Part shown: positions 37,944 through 47,043 of the stretch, one piece after another | Numbering within the stretch: position 1 is the first letter of the stretch | Layout of the letters: every line of letters begins with the position of its first letter | Assembly (NCBI RefSeq): GCF_963678795.1 | Contig: NZ_OY787452.1 | Span: 62,001-126,000, forward strand | Source of the DNA: an uncultured Methanoregula sp. | Lineage (GTDB): Archaea > Halobacteriota > Methanomicrobia > Methanomicrobiales > Methanospirillaceae | Length of the DNA stretch: 64,000 bases | Direction of reading: 5' to 3' | Made by a program: the position numbers and the translations under genes | The notes under the pieces: generated by a model | Database searches by the model: none | Seen by the model: only the letters and a program-made list of their open reading frames with translations | Told to the model about the DNA's origin: nothing

Positions 37944-38126
37944 ATGGACCTTTTTGAAGATCTCGACAGGGAGAATAAAAAAACAGAAGAAGAAATCCGG
38001 AAAGCCGAGATGCGAGGAGAGATTGGAAACCTGACAGAGGAGATCAACCGTACCGGCCGTGACATCTCACGCGGACTGCAACACGAGGGCGGGAAGCCTC
38101 ATGAATCCGGGGACGATACTGAATAG
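37944..38126 (+). CDS. Small highly charged coiled-coil protein, 60 aa
   Basis: Starts at ATG 37944 with CAGGAGAG about 13 bases upstream. The sequence (MDLFEDLDRENKKTEEEIRK) is strongly helical and charged with heptad character and no hydrophobic core. Function unknown. It is convergent with the response-regulator gene. Confidence 0.55.
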   Translation: MDLFEDLDRENKKTEEEIRKAEMRGEIGNLTEEINRTGRDISRGLQHEGGKPHESGDDTE

Positions 38127-38141
38127 CTGATCCTGCGGGTA

Positions 38142-38510
38142 TTATTTTCCCAGGAATTTTTCAATCCCGACCTTGAGTTCCATGAGGGTTACCGGCTTTT
38201 GCAGCACCCCGAGTTTTGGATCTTTCAGCAGGGCCATTTTCTCATCGACCGAAGGGGATGCCGTAAAAAGGAGCACGGGAATATCCCGTATCTTGAATTC
38301 CTCGCGGATCTTTTCCAGCACTTCCCAGCCGTTCATGGGAGTCATCATGATATCCAGGAGGATGAGATCCGGCGGGTCTTTCTGAATGCGTTCCAGTGCT
38401 TCCAGCACATCCGGTACGAGGATCGGTTCATACTCGATCCGCCGCAGCAGGATTTCCATCAGTTCGAGGATCGGCTGGTCATCCTCGATCAACATGATTT
38501 TACGCGTCAT
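38142..38510 (-). CDS. Response regulator receiver protein
   Basis: The 122-aa receiver domain has no output domain: IEDDQ (Asp pair 9-10), phospho-Asp in LLDIMM at about residue 53, T in LLFTAS and Lys in LQKPV. It overlaps the upstream histidine kinase by 11 bases, so the pair are translationally linked. As a CheY-like single domain it must act by protein contact. Confidence 0.93.
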   Translation of the reverse strand: MTRKIMLIEDDQPILELMEILLRRIEYEPILVPDVLEALERIQKDPPDLILLDIMMTPMNGWEVLEKIREEFKIRDIPVLLFTASPSVDEKMALLKDPKLGVLQKPVTLMELKVGIEKFLGK

Positions 38511-40305
38511 GAGGTGCCTCCTTAGGCAGGTTAACGATAAATGTACTTCCGGCGTTTACGGTACTCTCCACGAGAATATCTCCCCCATGCATCTCGATAA
38601 CCTTCTTTGCGATTGACAGCGAGAGCCCGATCCGGTCATATTTACGCGATAACTTTGTAGCATCGGCAAGCTGGAACGGTTCAAATATGGAGGCTAGTGC
38701 GGTCTCCGGTATACCAACACCATTGTCCTTAATGGAGATAAGATGATGAGATCCATCTGCCGCGGGCCGGTAACCGACCCGTATTTCACGCGGGGGTTTT
38801 GAGTAATTCACGGCATTCGAGAGGAGCGATTCAAAGACACTGTACATGCGGTCTTTATCAGCGGTGATCATAAGATCCTCCGGGATGTCGACCGTTATCT
38901 CTGCCTTTGCCAGGTAGCCCCCGGCATCGATAACCGACTTCATGAGCTCCGAAAGGGAGAACCCGGAGTAGCTGGGCTGGAGTTTCCCGCTCTCCAGTAC
39001 CGAGAGTTCCAGCATCTGGTTGATGATCACACGCTCCCGGTCCACGCTGGCAAGACACCGTTCAAGGATCTTTTTTGTCTCGTCCGTAATGCTGAACCCG
39101 GCAGGATCGGATATCAGGAGGTTGAGGTACCCGAGTATGGGCTGGAGGGGTGTGCGCATCTCGTGGGCAACGGTAATGATGACACCCCGCCGGCGTTCAT
39201 TGTCCAGCCGGATCTTATCTTCCAGCTTCTGCATTTCGGATATGTCCACGATGTTGATCATCGTTGCCGTTTTACCGATATGCGTAACGGGTATTGTAAA
39301 GAATGAACCAATCCGTTTCTGGTTCTCTTTTGTGATGAAATGGAACTTCGCATTATCCGGACCCGGGGAGGTCTTATTCCACCCGGCACTGAACCCAAGG
39401 AACCGTTCACGATCAGCCGGGTCGATGAACTGCATAAGGTCTTTTCCCATGACCTCGGCAGGCGCGAACCCCGAAAAGGCCAGAAACGCCGGGTTGGAGA
39501 ACCGGATCTTCCCCTCCTGGACAATGACAATGCCGGTCGGGGAGTGCTCCGTGAGCTGCCGGTATTTCATCATATTATCATTGTTTGACTTCTCGGCAAG
39601 CTTCCTTCCATTGATGTTGATCGCAGTGCAGCTGAACATTTTTTCATCAATGGCACTCCAGGACAGGTTGACCCAGCAGGCATCCCCTTCTTTTGTAGTA
39701 AAACGCGTCTCGAAATCCTCAGTACTGGTCTCATTCTGTATCCGTTCCAGGAAGCGTTCTTTCTCGCGGGGATTATGGAGCAGATTAACGAGATTAAGGG
39801 ACCGGAGTTCGTCATGACCGTAATGGAGCATGTCAAGGAACCGGGAATTCGACTGGATTATTGAAAAATCCTTCCGGTTGAACAGCACGATCCCCAGCTG
39901 GGAATGTTCAAACACCGCGTGGTACTTGATCTCCCCGGTCCGGATACGTTCGATGAAATATGCAATGACTACTGCAACAATGACAAATGCGACCGCCTGG
40001 GTGGTCACGCCGGCCATTGCCACGTAATCCGGGAATTTGAAATAATATCCCACGGCCTGGAAAGCAACCCCGCAGAGTGCGGCTATATAAATCCCCTTCC
40101 GGGGATAGAAGTACGCCGTATAGATTATCGGGATAAAAAAAAGGGGAGATACGGTAACACCGAGGGACTGGTAAAACGACAGGGCTGCGATCAGTATGCA
40201 GCAGAGCGAAAGGGAGAGGATGACAAAATAGCGAACAAGATCAGTATGAGAAACCGAAGAATAAAATTTCCGGGTTGCTGGGCTGAACTCCGATGAGCCG
40301 GTCAT
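38500..40305 (-). CDS. Membrane-bound PAS-PAS histidine kinase
   Basis: The 601-aa sensor has four or so membrane helices (residues 20-125), two PAS domains (about 130-230 and 245-365), HisKA with phospho-His in AHEMRTPLQP near 385 and a HATPase_c domain (SLLSNAVNYS, DNGVGIP, GIGLSLSIAKK-like). No periplasmic sensor loop is visible, so PAS or the membrane may sense. It phosphorylates the adjacent receiver protein, which overlaps its 3' end. Confidence 0.93.
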   Translation of the reverse strand: MTGSSEFSPATRKFYSSVSHTDLVRYFVILSLSLCCILIAALSFYQSLGVTVSPLFFIPIIYTAYFYPRKGIYIAALCGVAFQAVGYYFKFPDYVAMAGVTTQAVAFVIVAVVIAYFIERIRTGEIKYHAVFEHSQLGIVLFNRKDFSIIQSNSRFLDMLHYGHDELRSLNLVNLLHNPREKERFLERIQNETSTEDFETRFTTKEGDACWVNLSWSAIDEKMFSCTAININGRKLAEKSNNDNMMKYRQLTEHSPTGIVIVQEGKIRFSNPAFLAFSGFAPAEVMGKDLMQFIDPADRERFLGFSAGWNKTSPGPDNAKFHFITKENQKRIGSFFTIPVTHIGKTATMINIVDISEMQKLEDKIRLDNERRRGVIITVAHEMRTPLQPILGYLNLLISDPAGFSITDETKKILERCLASVDRERVIINQMLELSVLESGKLQPSYSGFSLSELMKSVIDAGGYLAKAEITVDIPEDLMITADKDRMYSVFESLLSNAVNYSKPPREIRVGYRPAADGSHHLISIKDNGVGIPETALASIFEPFQLADATKLSRKYDRIGLSLSIAKKVIEMHGGDILVESTVNAGSTFIVNLPKEAPHDA

Positions 40306-40441
40306 ACGACAATCATTGTATTAGGACACTGACTATAAAAACAACCGGGTATGCACAGCGGGTTTCTGCCACGTTTAAGGATGCCGGAATAACCTGCGAA
40401 TCAGTGGTTTATTATAACTGGCAGGGCAACCCGGGTAATGG

Positions 40442-41125
40442 ATGCGGCCATATGTGGTTATCAATGCAGCAATGAGTGCCGACGGCAAGATCTCAACCCG
40501 GGAACGAAGGCAGGTGAAGATATCCGGCACCCAGGATTTCACCCGTGTTGACCGGCTCAAGGCCGGGTGCGATGCGGTCATGGTCGGGATAGGTACCGTT
40601 CTTGCGGATGACCCCTCGCTCACCGTCAAATCTGAAGACTGTCGCAGGATACGAATTGACCGCGGGACTGATGAGCACCCGATCCGCGTTGTTGTTGACA
40701 GCAGGGCACGGACTCCCCCGACGGCATCTGTCCTGCACAAAGGGCCGGGAAAACGGGTGATCGCGGTCTCAAAGCTGGCTGATGAGAACCGTGTCACCGA
40801 ACTGAGGAACCATGCAACCGTCATTGTTGCCGGCGAAGAAGAAGTTGATCTCCGGATGCTCCTTATGAACCTGGCAGAACTCGGGATACAACGCCTGATG
40901 GTCGAGGGCGGCGGAACCCTGATCGCGGGCCTCATTTCAGCCGGCCTTGTCGATGAGATCTATACGTTTATCGGCAATATCCTCATAGGGGGAAAGGATG
41001 CCCCTACGCTCGTGGACGGGCCGGGCTGGGTAAATGAAACGGACTTCTGCCGGCTCATTCTCATCGAAGCCCATCGCATGGATAACGGGATTCTCCTGCA
41101 CTGGAAAGCCGGGTTGCCGGAATAA
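40442..41125 (+). CDS. arfC: 2,5-diamino-6-ribosylamino-4(3H)-pyrimidinone 5'-phosphate reductase
   Basis: The 227-aa RibD_C-fold enzyme of the archaeal riboflavin/F420 pathway reduces the ribosyl group using NAD(P)H. Visible are SADGKIS, AVMVGIGTVLADDPSLTV, VEGGGTLIAGLISAGLVDE and a C-terminal LHW. It starts at ATG 40442, divergent from the kinase gene. The length fits the archaeal single-domain form, lacking the deaminase. Confidence 0.92.
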   Translation: MRPYVVINAAMSADGKISTRERRQVKISGTQDFTRVDRLKAGCDAVMVGIGTVLADDPSLTVKSEDCRRIRIDRGTDEHPIRVVVDSRARTPPTASVLHKGPGKRVIAVSKLADENRVTELRNHATVIVAGEEEVDLRMLLMNLAELGIQRLMVEGGGTLIAGLISAGLVDEIYTFIGNILIGGKDAPTLVDGPGWVNETDFCRLILIEAHRMDNGILLHWKAGLPE

Positions 41126-41191
41126 CCTGTTTTCAATTGCCCGGGGAAATCCTCACGAAAACCCTGGCACCATCGTTTCTGGATTTGTTAA

Positions 41192-41218
41192 AAAAAAGTG
41201 AACCGGGAATTTCCCGGT
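41192..41218 (-). terminator. Hairpin terminator of the lipoprotein gene
   Basis: On the minus strand a perfect palindrome, ACCGGGAA-A-TTCCCGGT (41202-41218), follows the stop at 41224 and is succeeded within four bases by a run of seven T. This is the pattern of an intrinsic terminator. Confidence 0.55.
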
Positions 41219-41223
41219 GAATC

Positions 41224-41733
41224 TTAACTCCTGGTTTTATAGGGAACAAGCTGGTCCATGACCTTATAAACGCTGCCGGATCTCATGGTGAGGGTCACTT
41301 CAGCCCGGTCGTTTCCTTTGGTGCCTTCGAGTTCCACCGTTGCACCCATGCCGGGTTTATCGACACTGCCCGTAACAACCGAACCGTCCGGGTGAGTGAC
41401 CTTGACATCCATACGGGATACCGACATCAGCCCTTTGCCGCCATTGAACGCGGTAATGATCGTGGTCGAGTACGTGCCGGCCTTTTCGATGCTGATGCTG
41501 ACTGCCTGGTTCTCAGGAACGACATCCGTTGTGGTTGGGACAAGGGAACTGGTAGTCTTTGCCGGTTGGGGGACGGTTGTCGCGATCGTTGTCGGGATCT
41601 CCGTGGGTGCCACAACGGGCGTTGTCGGGGCCGGCGCCGGGGCCGGTGCGGGCGCTGATGGGGATGTACAGCCCGCAGAAAAGAGCACAACTACGATGAG
41701 TGCAACTGCAATATACAGGAAAGTCTTCTTCAT
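41224..41733 (-). CDS. Lipoprotein with Pro/Ala and Thr-rich linker
   Basis: The 169-aa protein starts MKKTFLYIAVALIVVVLFSAGC, a lipobox with Cys 22. A PAPAPAPAP stretch and a Thr/Pro linker follow, then a C-terminal beta-rich domain (about 85-169; FxGGKGLMSVSRMDVKVTHPDG). I start it at ATG 41733; upstream residues to 41823 are not signal-like. Likely at the cell surface; function unknown. Confidence 0.8.
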   Translation of the reverse strand: MKKTFLYIAVALIVVVLFSAGCTSPSAPAPAPAPAPTTPVVAPTEIPTTIATTVPQPAKTTSSLVPTTTDVVPENQAVSISIEKAGTYSTTIITAFNGGKGLMSVSRMDVKVTHPDGSVVTGSVDKPGMGATVELEGTKGNDRAEVTLTMRSGSVYKVMDQLVPYKTRS

Positions 41734-41933
41734 AAGAACAGTTCCGCCGCGTGAATATTTGAGGGTTCCTGTGTACGGCATGCATCCGTGCATGAGATTG
41801 CATTTCCCAAAAGTCCTTTTCAATCAGATGTTGGCAGAACCCAATCCTCATCTCCCGGAATGGTGAACATTACATCACGTATCTGGCAGTCATCGTCCTC
41901 GTATTCGTCTTCATCCTGATAGCAATCCGGCAG

Positions 41934-43112
41934 GTGGGCAGGTTCAACCTGAAGATCTGGCAGATTATGCTTGGCGGAGCCTTAGCGGTTCTCCTGACCG
42001 GCCAGATCGCACCCGCTGATGCACTCCGCGCTATTGATATTGACGTTATGCTCTTCCTCTTCGGTATGTTCGTTGTCGGGGAGACTCTTGTGCAGAGCGG
42101 GTTCCTTGCCTCTATCGCCCACCGCTTTTTTGCCCGGGCAAAAAATCCCGGCCAGGTTGTTCTTGGCATCCTCTTTGGCATGGGCATCCTCTCGGCACTT
42201 CTGATGAACGATACGACAGCCGTTATCGGCACGCCGCTGGTCCTTGCCCTTGCAGCAGGCCGTCACATCTCAAAAAAACTGCTCCTGCTCGCACTTGCCT
42301 TTGCCATCACCACCGGCAGCGTGATGAGCCCGATTGGCAATCCCCAGAACCTGCTTGTTGCCATCAACTCCGGCATGGCCTCGCCGTTTGTCACGTTCGC
42401 GCTCTACCTTGCCATCCCGACGCTTGCCTGTCTTGGTATCGCGTATGCCGTGCTCCGCTGGTTCTACAGATCGGAGTTCCTGCCCCGGGAATTCGAGGAT
42501 GAGCCCGCGCAAAAACCCGATCCCCGGCTCGTCCTGCTGGCAAAAGTCTCGCTTGCAATCATCCTGCTGCTCGCAGCAGTCAATATCCTCGCATCGCTCC
42601 TGACCGGTTCCATGCTTGTCACCCTGCCGTTCATCGCGCTCGGTGCTGCCCTGCCCGTGCTGGTCTTCTCAAAGAGGCGCTTTGAGATCCTCAAAACAAT
42701 CGACTGGTGCACACTTGTCTTCTTTGCCGCAATGTTTGTCCTGATGGAAAGCGTGTGGCAGACCGGCATCTTCCAGTCAATGATTGGCAGCGGCATGCTC
42801 TCTTCCATCCCGGCACTCCTCGCGACAAGCGTTGTCATAAGCCAGTTCATATCCAATGTCCCGTTCGTTGCGCTCTTCCAGCCGCTCGTGATGGAGGCGG
42901 GAAGCGGGACGGCCCAGCTCATGGCGCTTGCAGCCGGGAGCACGATTGCCGGCAACCTCACGATCCTCGGTGCGGCAAGCAACGTGATCATCATCCAGAA
43001 CGCGGAGAAGCAGGGCGTGACCCTGACGTTCATGGAGTTCCTGAAAGTCGGGCTCCCGCTGACGGTGCTGCAGCTGATCGTGTACGCGGGATGGCTGATG
43101 GTGGTGGGGTAG
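41934..43112 (+). CDS. ArsB/NhaD (CitT-superfamily) anion or Na+/H+ transporter, start codon uncertain
   Basis: The 392-aa membrane protein has about ten to eleven helices with family patterns MLFLFGMFVVGETLVQSG, MNDTTAVIGTPL and SPIGNPQNLL. The first usable start is GTG 41934, but the same frame upstream reads YITYLAVIVLVFVFILIAIR, a typical family first helix. No ATG, GTG or TTG begins that frame before the stop at 41793; an out-of-frame ATG-GTG lies at 41860. A one-base frameshift or unusual initiation near 41860-41874 is likely. Confidence 0.78.
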   Translation: MGRFNLKIWQIMLGGALAVLLTGQIAPADALRAIDIDVMLFLFGMFVVGETLVQSGFLASIAHRFFARAKNPGQVVLGILFGMGILSALLMNDTTAVIGTPLVLALAAGRHISKKLLLLALAFAITTGSVMSPIGNPQNLLVAINSGMASPFVTFALYLAIPTLACLGIAYAVLRWFYRSEFLPREFEDEPAQKPDPRLVLLAKVSLAIILLLAAVNILASLLTGSMLVTLPFIALGAALPVLVFSKRRFEILKTIDWCTLVFFAAMFVLMESVWQTGIFQSMIGSGMLSSIPALLATSVVISQFISNVPFVALFQPLVMEAGSGTAQLMALAAGSTIAGNLTILGAASNVIIIQNAEKQGVTLTFMEFLKVGLPLTVLQLIVYAGWLMVVG

Positions 43113-43165
43113 GGGACAGCCGATCCCGGCCCTGCCCTGTCGTGATCGGACGTTTCCCGGTGGGT

Positions 43166-44041
43166 TCACGTACCGCGTAAAAATGTCCGCACGGCAGCGA
43201 GGAACTCGTCCTCTTTTTCCAGGTGGTGCGCATGGGATGCGTCCTCGAACACCGCCATCTGCGAGCCCGGCAGCATCTCCCGGTACCAGGCAGTCGCGGC
43301 CGGTGTTGCCTCATCGTACCGCCCGCAGGTGAAGAGTACGGGGATGGTGATCTCCCGGAGCCGGTCCGTGCAGTCGAACGAGCCGAGCGTTCCGGTACAG
43401 GTGAACTCGCTTGGGCCCCACATGTACCGGTACACCGGAACCGCGAACCGCTCCATCGAACGCATCATGCAGTCCGGCCAGGGATCCATCCGGCAGATAT
43501 GGAGGCGGTAATATTCCATCATCGCGTCCTGGAACTCCGGCGATTCAAAGTCCCCGTCTGCTTCATGGCGGAGAATGGTATCGCGGGTTTTCTTTGGAAG
43601 TTCTCCCACGTACTGCCGCTGGTCGGCATTCCAGCGCGAGGCCGAGAGGCAGGGGCCGGAGAGGACCAGACGCTGCACTCCCGAAGGCCGCTTCCGCAGC
43701 ATGTACTCCACGGCAAGCATGCTGCCCCAGGACTGGCCGAGGATGTGCAATGTATCGAGACCGAGAGCCTCCCGCACCTGCACGAGTTCTTCCACAAAGC
43801 GCTCAACCGTGAGAAGCGATTCGTCCGCAACCGTGTCGGAGTTCCCGCACCCCAACTGGTCGTAGAAGATGACCGGCCGTTCATCAGCGAGCCCGGAGAT
43901 CGGGAGCAGGTAGTCGTGCGGTATGCCCGGGCCGCCATGGAGGACGAGCAGGGGCGTCCCGGGGCGGTCCGGGCCGAATATCCTGTACCATACCTTCCCG
44001 CCCGTGACGGGAATGGTGCCTTTGCGTATTTTTCCGGTCAT
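43166..44041 (-). CDS. Proline iminopeptidase-type alpha/beta hydrolase
   Basis: The 291-aa protein has LVLHGGPG, the nucleophile GQSWGS, acid CGRYDE and a C-terminal DASHAHHLE. This matches the tricorn-interacting F1/prolyl iminopeptidase family, which releases N-terminal residues from short peptides. I use ATG 44041 (MTGKIRKGTI) since GGGGA lies nine bases upstream; a longer frame from 44095 lacks a ribosome site. Confidence 0.87.
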   Translation of the reverse strand: MTGKIRKGTIPVTGGKVWYRIFGPDRPGTPLLVLHGGPGIPHDYLLPISGLADERPVIFYDQLGCGNSDTVADESLLTVERFVEELVQVREALGLDTLHILGQSWGSMLAVEYMLRKRPSGVQRLVLSGPCLSASRWNADQRQYVGELPKKTRDTILRHEADGDFESPEFQDAMMEYYRLHICRMDPWPDCMMRSMERFAVPVYRYMWGPSEFTCTGTLGSFDCTDRLREITIPVLFTCGRYDEATPAATAWYREMLPGSQMAVFEDASHAHHLEKEDEFLAAVRTFLRGT

Positions 44042-44514
44042 GAATGGTTCCCCGGCCGTTTTTCGCTGGGTAACAACGAATGTCGTTTTATTCATTTAAA
44101 AGGGTGGGCGATGGTGGGTGAACGTGGTTGAAAATTGTTCTGAAACGTTTTTTTGGAAATTATTTTGTTGTGGAAAAATTTTGGGAAAAAATCCGTGGGA
44201 GTACGGTGAATTAATTTTTGCTGAGGGGGCTGGATCTCACAAATATTTTTGTTGATGAGCCAAGGAATCTTCAAAAAATTTATTGAGGCGCCGGGGCCTT
44301 GTAGCTCCTGCTTAAGGGAGGTATGTCCACCCTGGTACTCCCGTGGGTAGCGGGGAATAACACTCAACGTGATGGTGGTACGGGGCCGCAAACCTTGTAC
44401 GTGCGAGGGCAGTAAACACCGGGCGACCTTCAACCGTTTGGGATTATCCGGCGATCGTGAGGCTTATCCGGATTAAACGCAGCCGGGGCTGACGCGGCTC
44501 CCTGGTTTTTCCCG
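44042..44514. other. Gene-free region at the edge of the accessory island
   Basis: No credible gene. The first part is AT-rich with many TTT/AAA runs; from about 44285 it turns GC-rich, with the stretch 44285-44420 possibly structured. No known RNA family was recognised. Confidence 0.4.
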
Positions 44515-44907
44515 TCATTCAACCTGTTCTTCTGCCCATGAGAGAACACCTTGCGCAAACCTGATCGCTTCGGTATATTCTTCTTTGGTTACCGGAGTGG
44601 CGATTCCCGGGTATCTCGTATCTGAAGCATATGAGGTAAGGGTGACTGCACCCCATAGCAGTTCAGGAATTGTGAGGCTATGCTGTTCGAGTCCCGAGAG
44701 AAGGGCATTGATATCATGAGTGTAAGGATAGGGGATTTTCCGGTTTACAAAAACGGCCTTAAGCGCTTTTTCTGCTGCCTGCTGGGCCTGGAAACAGAGA
44801 TCTTCGTAGAGAACCCCCGGTGTCTTTGTTGAGGCAAGGGCAAGGGAACTCCGGGCCCGGGTAAGCCATTCTTTCGGGTTATCTGGCGATCGTCTTCTTC
44901 CGCTCAT
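44515..44907 (-). CDS. HEPN-domain protein of an MNT/HEPN module
   Basis: The 130-aa protein matches the PF05168 HEPN group: DLCFQAQQAAEKALKAVFVNRKIPYPYTHDINALL and VTKEEYTEAIRFAQGVLSW. In MNT-HEPN toxin-antitoxin pairs HEPN is the RNase-like toxin or its relative. I start it at ATG 44907 (MSGRRRSPDNP). It overlaps the nucleotidyltransferase gene by 29 bases, which is upstream on the same strand, so expression is coupled. Confidence 0.85.
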   Translation of the reverse strand: MSGRRRSPDNPKEWLTRARSSLALASTKTPGVLYEDLCFQAQQAAEKALKAVFVNRKIPYPYTHDINALLSGLEQHSLTIPELLWGAVTLTSYASDTRYPGIATPVTKEEYTEAIRFAQGVLSWAEEQVE

Positions 44908-45226
44908 ACATGACCCGGCCTTCCCGCACCGCGGGATATACGACACTGAATGGGGAATTTTTGCAATCCTCAACCTGCTGCGGTGTGACGATGACGAGAT
45001 CGATTGACCGGGTGATTCCCCGCATCCGCTGGTAGATTATTCCCGCGAGTTTGCGTGCATTGTATCTGCCGGCCTTTATTATGAGAAAGTCGAGGTCACT
45101 GTGCGATCCGGGTGTTCCTCTCGCAGTGGAGCCGAAGAGGAGAACCTGTTCCGGATGGGAGGCCTCAACAATCCGGTTGACGATTTCCTTGATTTCGATC
45201 TGTCGGAGGGATGGTGTCTTTTGCAT
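44879..45226 (-). CDS. Minimal nucleotidyltransferase (MNT domain) of an MNT/HEPN module
   Basis: The 115-aa protein has the pol-beta motif FGSTARGTPGSHSDLDF with Gly32-Ser33 and catalytic Asp 44 and 46. In paired systems this enzyme adds AMP to the HEPN partner and so acts as antitoxin. It precedes and overlaps the HEPN gene. TTG starts upstream in the frame are possible, but ATG 45226 fits. Confidence 0.85.
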   Translation of the reverse strand: MQKTPSLRQIEIKEIVNRIVEASHPEQVLLFGSTARGTPGSHSDLDFLIIKAGRYNARKLAGIIYQRMRGITRSIDLVIVTPQQVEDCKNSPFSVVYPAVREGRVMYERKKTIAR

Positions 45227-45592
45227 ATATTCACCGGACCCGGAATCATGTTCCTCATCACGGTATTCGGCAGTCCTGCCCTTGATGAGTTCTCTTACGT
45301 TGTATGGTATCTTTGTCCGGGATTATTATAGGGTTTGCGTACAACCCGGGTGCCGGGCCGTTGCCATTCCGGTGGCCCCGGAGGTGCCGGACCCGTGCAG
45401 CGGACCTGTCACTGGTAGCAGATCCGAATGGAATCCAACCTGTCACGGATCGCGTGACCCGTCACCGGCTAAAGGGAATTTCGTGCTTTTTTACGACGGA
45501 GAATCCTCAATACCCGGCGTGAGACCCCCTGCCAAAACAGGGGTTCTTTTCATTTTCCCGCACTATTGCCCGTCAGGGAGGAGATCGGCCAG

Positions 45593-45689
45593 CCAATTGC
45601 GTCTATTAGCGCACTTTTCATTCTTCGACGGAGAAATTCCAATCGGGGCCCGTATAAGCCGATAAAATCTCCTCATAGCACCGTTTTCC
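45593..45689 (+). repeat. Dispersed intergenic repeat, copy 2
   Basis: Matches 1566-1663 in order and orientation, both ending in CCTCATAGCACCGTTTT. It sits in the gap between the two MNT modules. Confidence 0.6.
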
Positions 45690-46144
45690 GGGAATTCAGC
45701 ATGTTCGGACAGGGCCGGGGGGGTTTCCCGGCAGGGCTCTCCGTCGGAGAATGGGTCTTGCGGGGATGCATCTTCCCGGGGGTATTCCGCAGGGATGATC
45801 TCCGAAGTGAAATCTCCTTCCCCGTCGGAGATTATCATCCGGACCCCCTGTTTGTGAAGAACCTCCGGTGGATCGTACTAAACAGGGGGTCGGTGAATCC
45901 GGGTCCGGGGCCGGATTGGGCTCCGTTCCGGAAAAAAAAGGGAACAGGGGGACGTATTGGGGCCGGATTTGGAGATGGTGTGAACTGCGAATACGGGGCA
46001 GGGTTTCCGATGGTAGCGGGGTGCCGGGGAGTGTTTGGGTTTTGGGAATACGAGTGGCCGGGGGGTTCCAGACTGAAACGGTGGCGGTGTTGAACCGGAA
46101 AACGGCTTACGCTAAGCGGGGCCCGGCTTGAACGAGTGAACATC

Positions 46145-46210
46145 CTGGTTTTGGGAATTTTACAACTTTTTTGGTTGCGCCGGGATCTGGCAAGAGGCGA
46201 TGGGGAATCG
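46145..46210 (+). repeat. Left repeat flanking the MNT/HepT module
   Basis: CTGGTT.TGGGAATTTT, then GGTTGCG, then GGAT.TGGCAAG, recurs at 47044-47106 with similar spacing. The two copies bracket the MNT/HepT pair. Confidence 0.55.
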
Positions 46211-46265
46211 GGAGAATGTAACGACCGGCAAAGAAAATTTCCGGTACCAAAAATCCAAATATCCT

Positions 46266-46613
46266 TTACAGGTTTTTTCCCAGAAGGGCTTTGACTTCGC
46301 GGGTAAGTACCGGCAGGCTGGTCTCTAGTACGCCCCAGACAACTTCGTCAGAAACGGTCGCGTACCCATGAATAAGCCGGTTGCGGAACGATACGATTCG
46401 CGATGAATTGCTGATCATGCCGGCAACCGCGGGGTCGTGCTGAATTGCCTAGTTGAGAGCCTCTCCGATAATTTCCAGCTGGCGCTCCACACCGGATCTC
46501 AAAAGGGGATCGTTCTTGTAATCCCCCAGAGTCTTGCCATAGATGAACTGTGTGATGAGGTTACACGCTTCCGCGATGTCGAAAAGATATTTCTTCGTCT
46601 CATGCGGCAGCAT
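46266..46613 (-). pseudogene. hepT: HepT (DUF86-type HEPN) gene interrupted by an in-frame TAG
   Basis: The frame from ATG 46613 reads [19 protein letters not shown]... to EALN, then TAG at 46449-46451. It continues in the same frame as AIQHDPAVAGMISNSSRIVSF, RNRLIHGYATVSDEVVW and on to a TAA at 46266. The RNRLIHGY motif (R-x4-6-H ending in Tyr) is the HepT active-site signature and lies after the TAG. The protein is thus either truncated and inactive, or the TAG is read through. The partner nucleotidyltransferase overlaps its start by 14 bases and appears intact. Confidence 0.85.
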
Positions 46614-46911
46614 AGATCTCGACCTGCGTATCCTCAAGGGATTTGCGGAAATACGGGTTGCGGATCGGTCCCGGCTCCACGAGATCGACGGGGTGGTTGA
46701 GCAATCGTTCGAGATCTTCCGCGAGCCCAAAATATTGTTCGGCATGATCGGCAGGCTGCATCTTCTCGAACTCAACGAGCAGATCGAGATCGCTCTTCCC
46801 GGGATCGAACCGGTCACCGGTGGCGGAACCGAAAACTGCGAGGCGCCGGACCTTGCGGTATATGCATATCCGGGTAATTTCGTCCAGGTTCTGCTCGATA
46901 ATGCGGTGCAT
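46600..46911 (-). CDS. mntA: MntA-like nucleotidyltransferase antitoxin
   Basis: The 103-aa protein has the motif [22 protein letters not shown] (Gly28-Ser29, Asp 41 and 43) and a short C-terminal part typical of MntA, which AMPylates HepT. It starts at ATG 46911 and overlaps the start of the broken hepT by 14 bases. With a defunct toxin the antitoxin would have no local target. Confidence 0.85.
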   Translation of the reverse strand: MHRIIEQNLDEITRICIYRKVRRLAVFGSATGDRFDPGKSDLDLLVEFEKMQPADHAEQYFGLAEDLERLLNHPVDLVEPGPIRNPYFRKSLEDTQVEIYAAA

Positions 46912-47043
46912 GGGAGATCCTCGTACCTGATCCTCTTATTCTTAATAGAGTGGTGATCGTATTTCCTCATAGCGCTTGTGGATAACCAAAGCCGGAACCG
47001 GGACCAGACAAGGATGAAGGTTGAGTTGTGTCGTGAGAGCGTT

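Larger units (their letters stand above)
45227..46265. other. Gene-free, GC-rich region with a repeat copy
   Basis: No credible gene in 1 kb. The open frame at 45566-46093 is Gly/Arg/Pro-rich without structure and is judged non-coding. The repeat copy 45593-45689 and a repeat at 46145-46210 lie in it. Confidence 0.5.

Noticed and set aside
44285..44420. Structured RNA or riboswitch in the GC-rich stretch
   Set aside because: No family motif recognised, and no convincing long helix by eye; left as unexplained intergenic DNA.
45566..46093. Open frame of 175 aa in the 45-46 kb gap
   Set aside because: Gly/Arg/Pro-rich with no structure or ribosome site; overlaps a dispersed repeat; likely a by-product of GC-rich DNA.
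46266..46613. Pyrrolysine-encoding TAG in hepT
   Set aside because: Not excluded, but no pyl gene is seen here and the lineage is not expected to carry them; a nonsense mutation is simpler.
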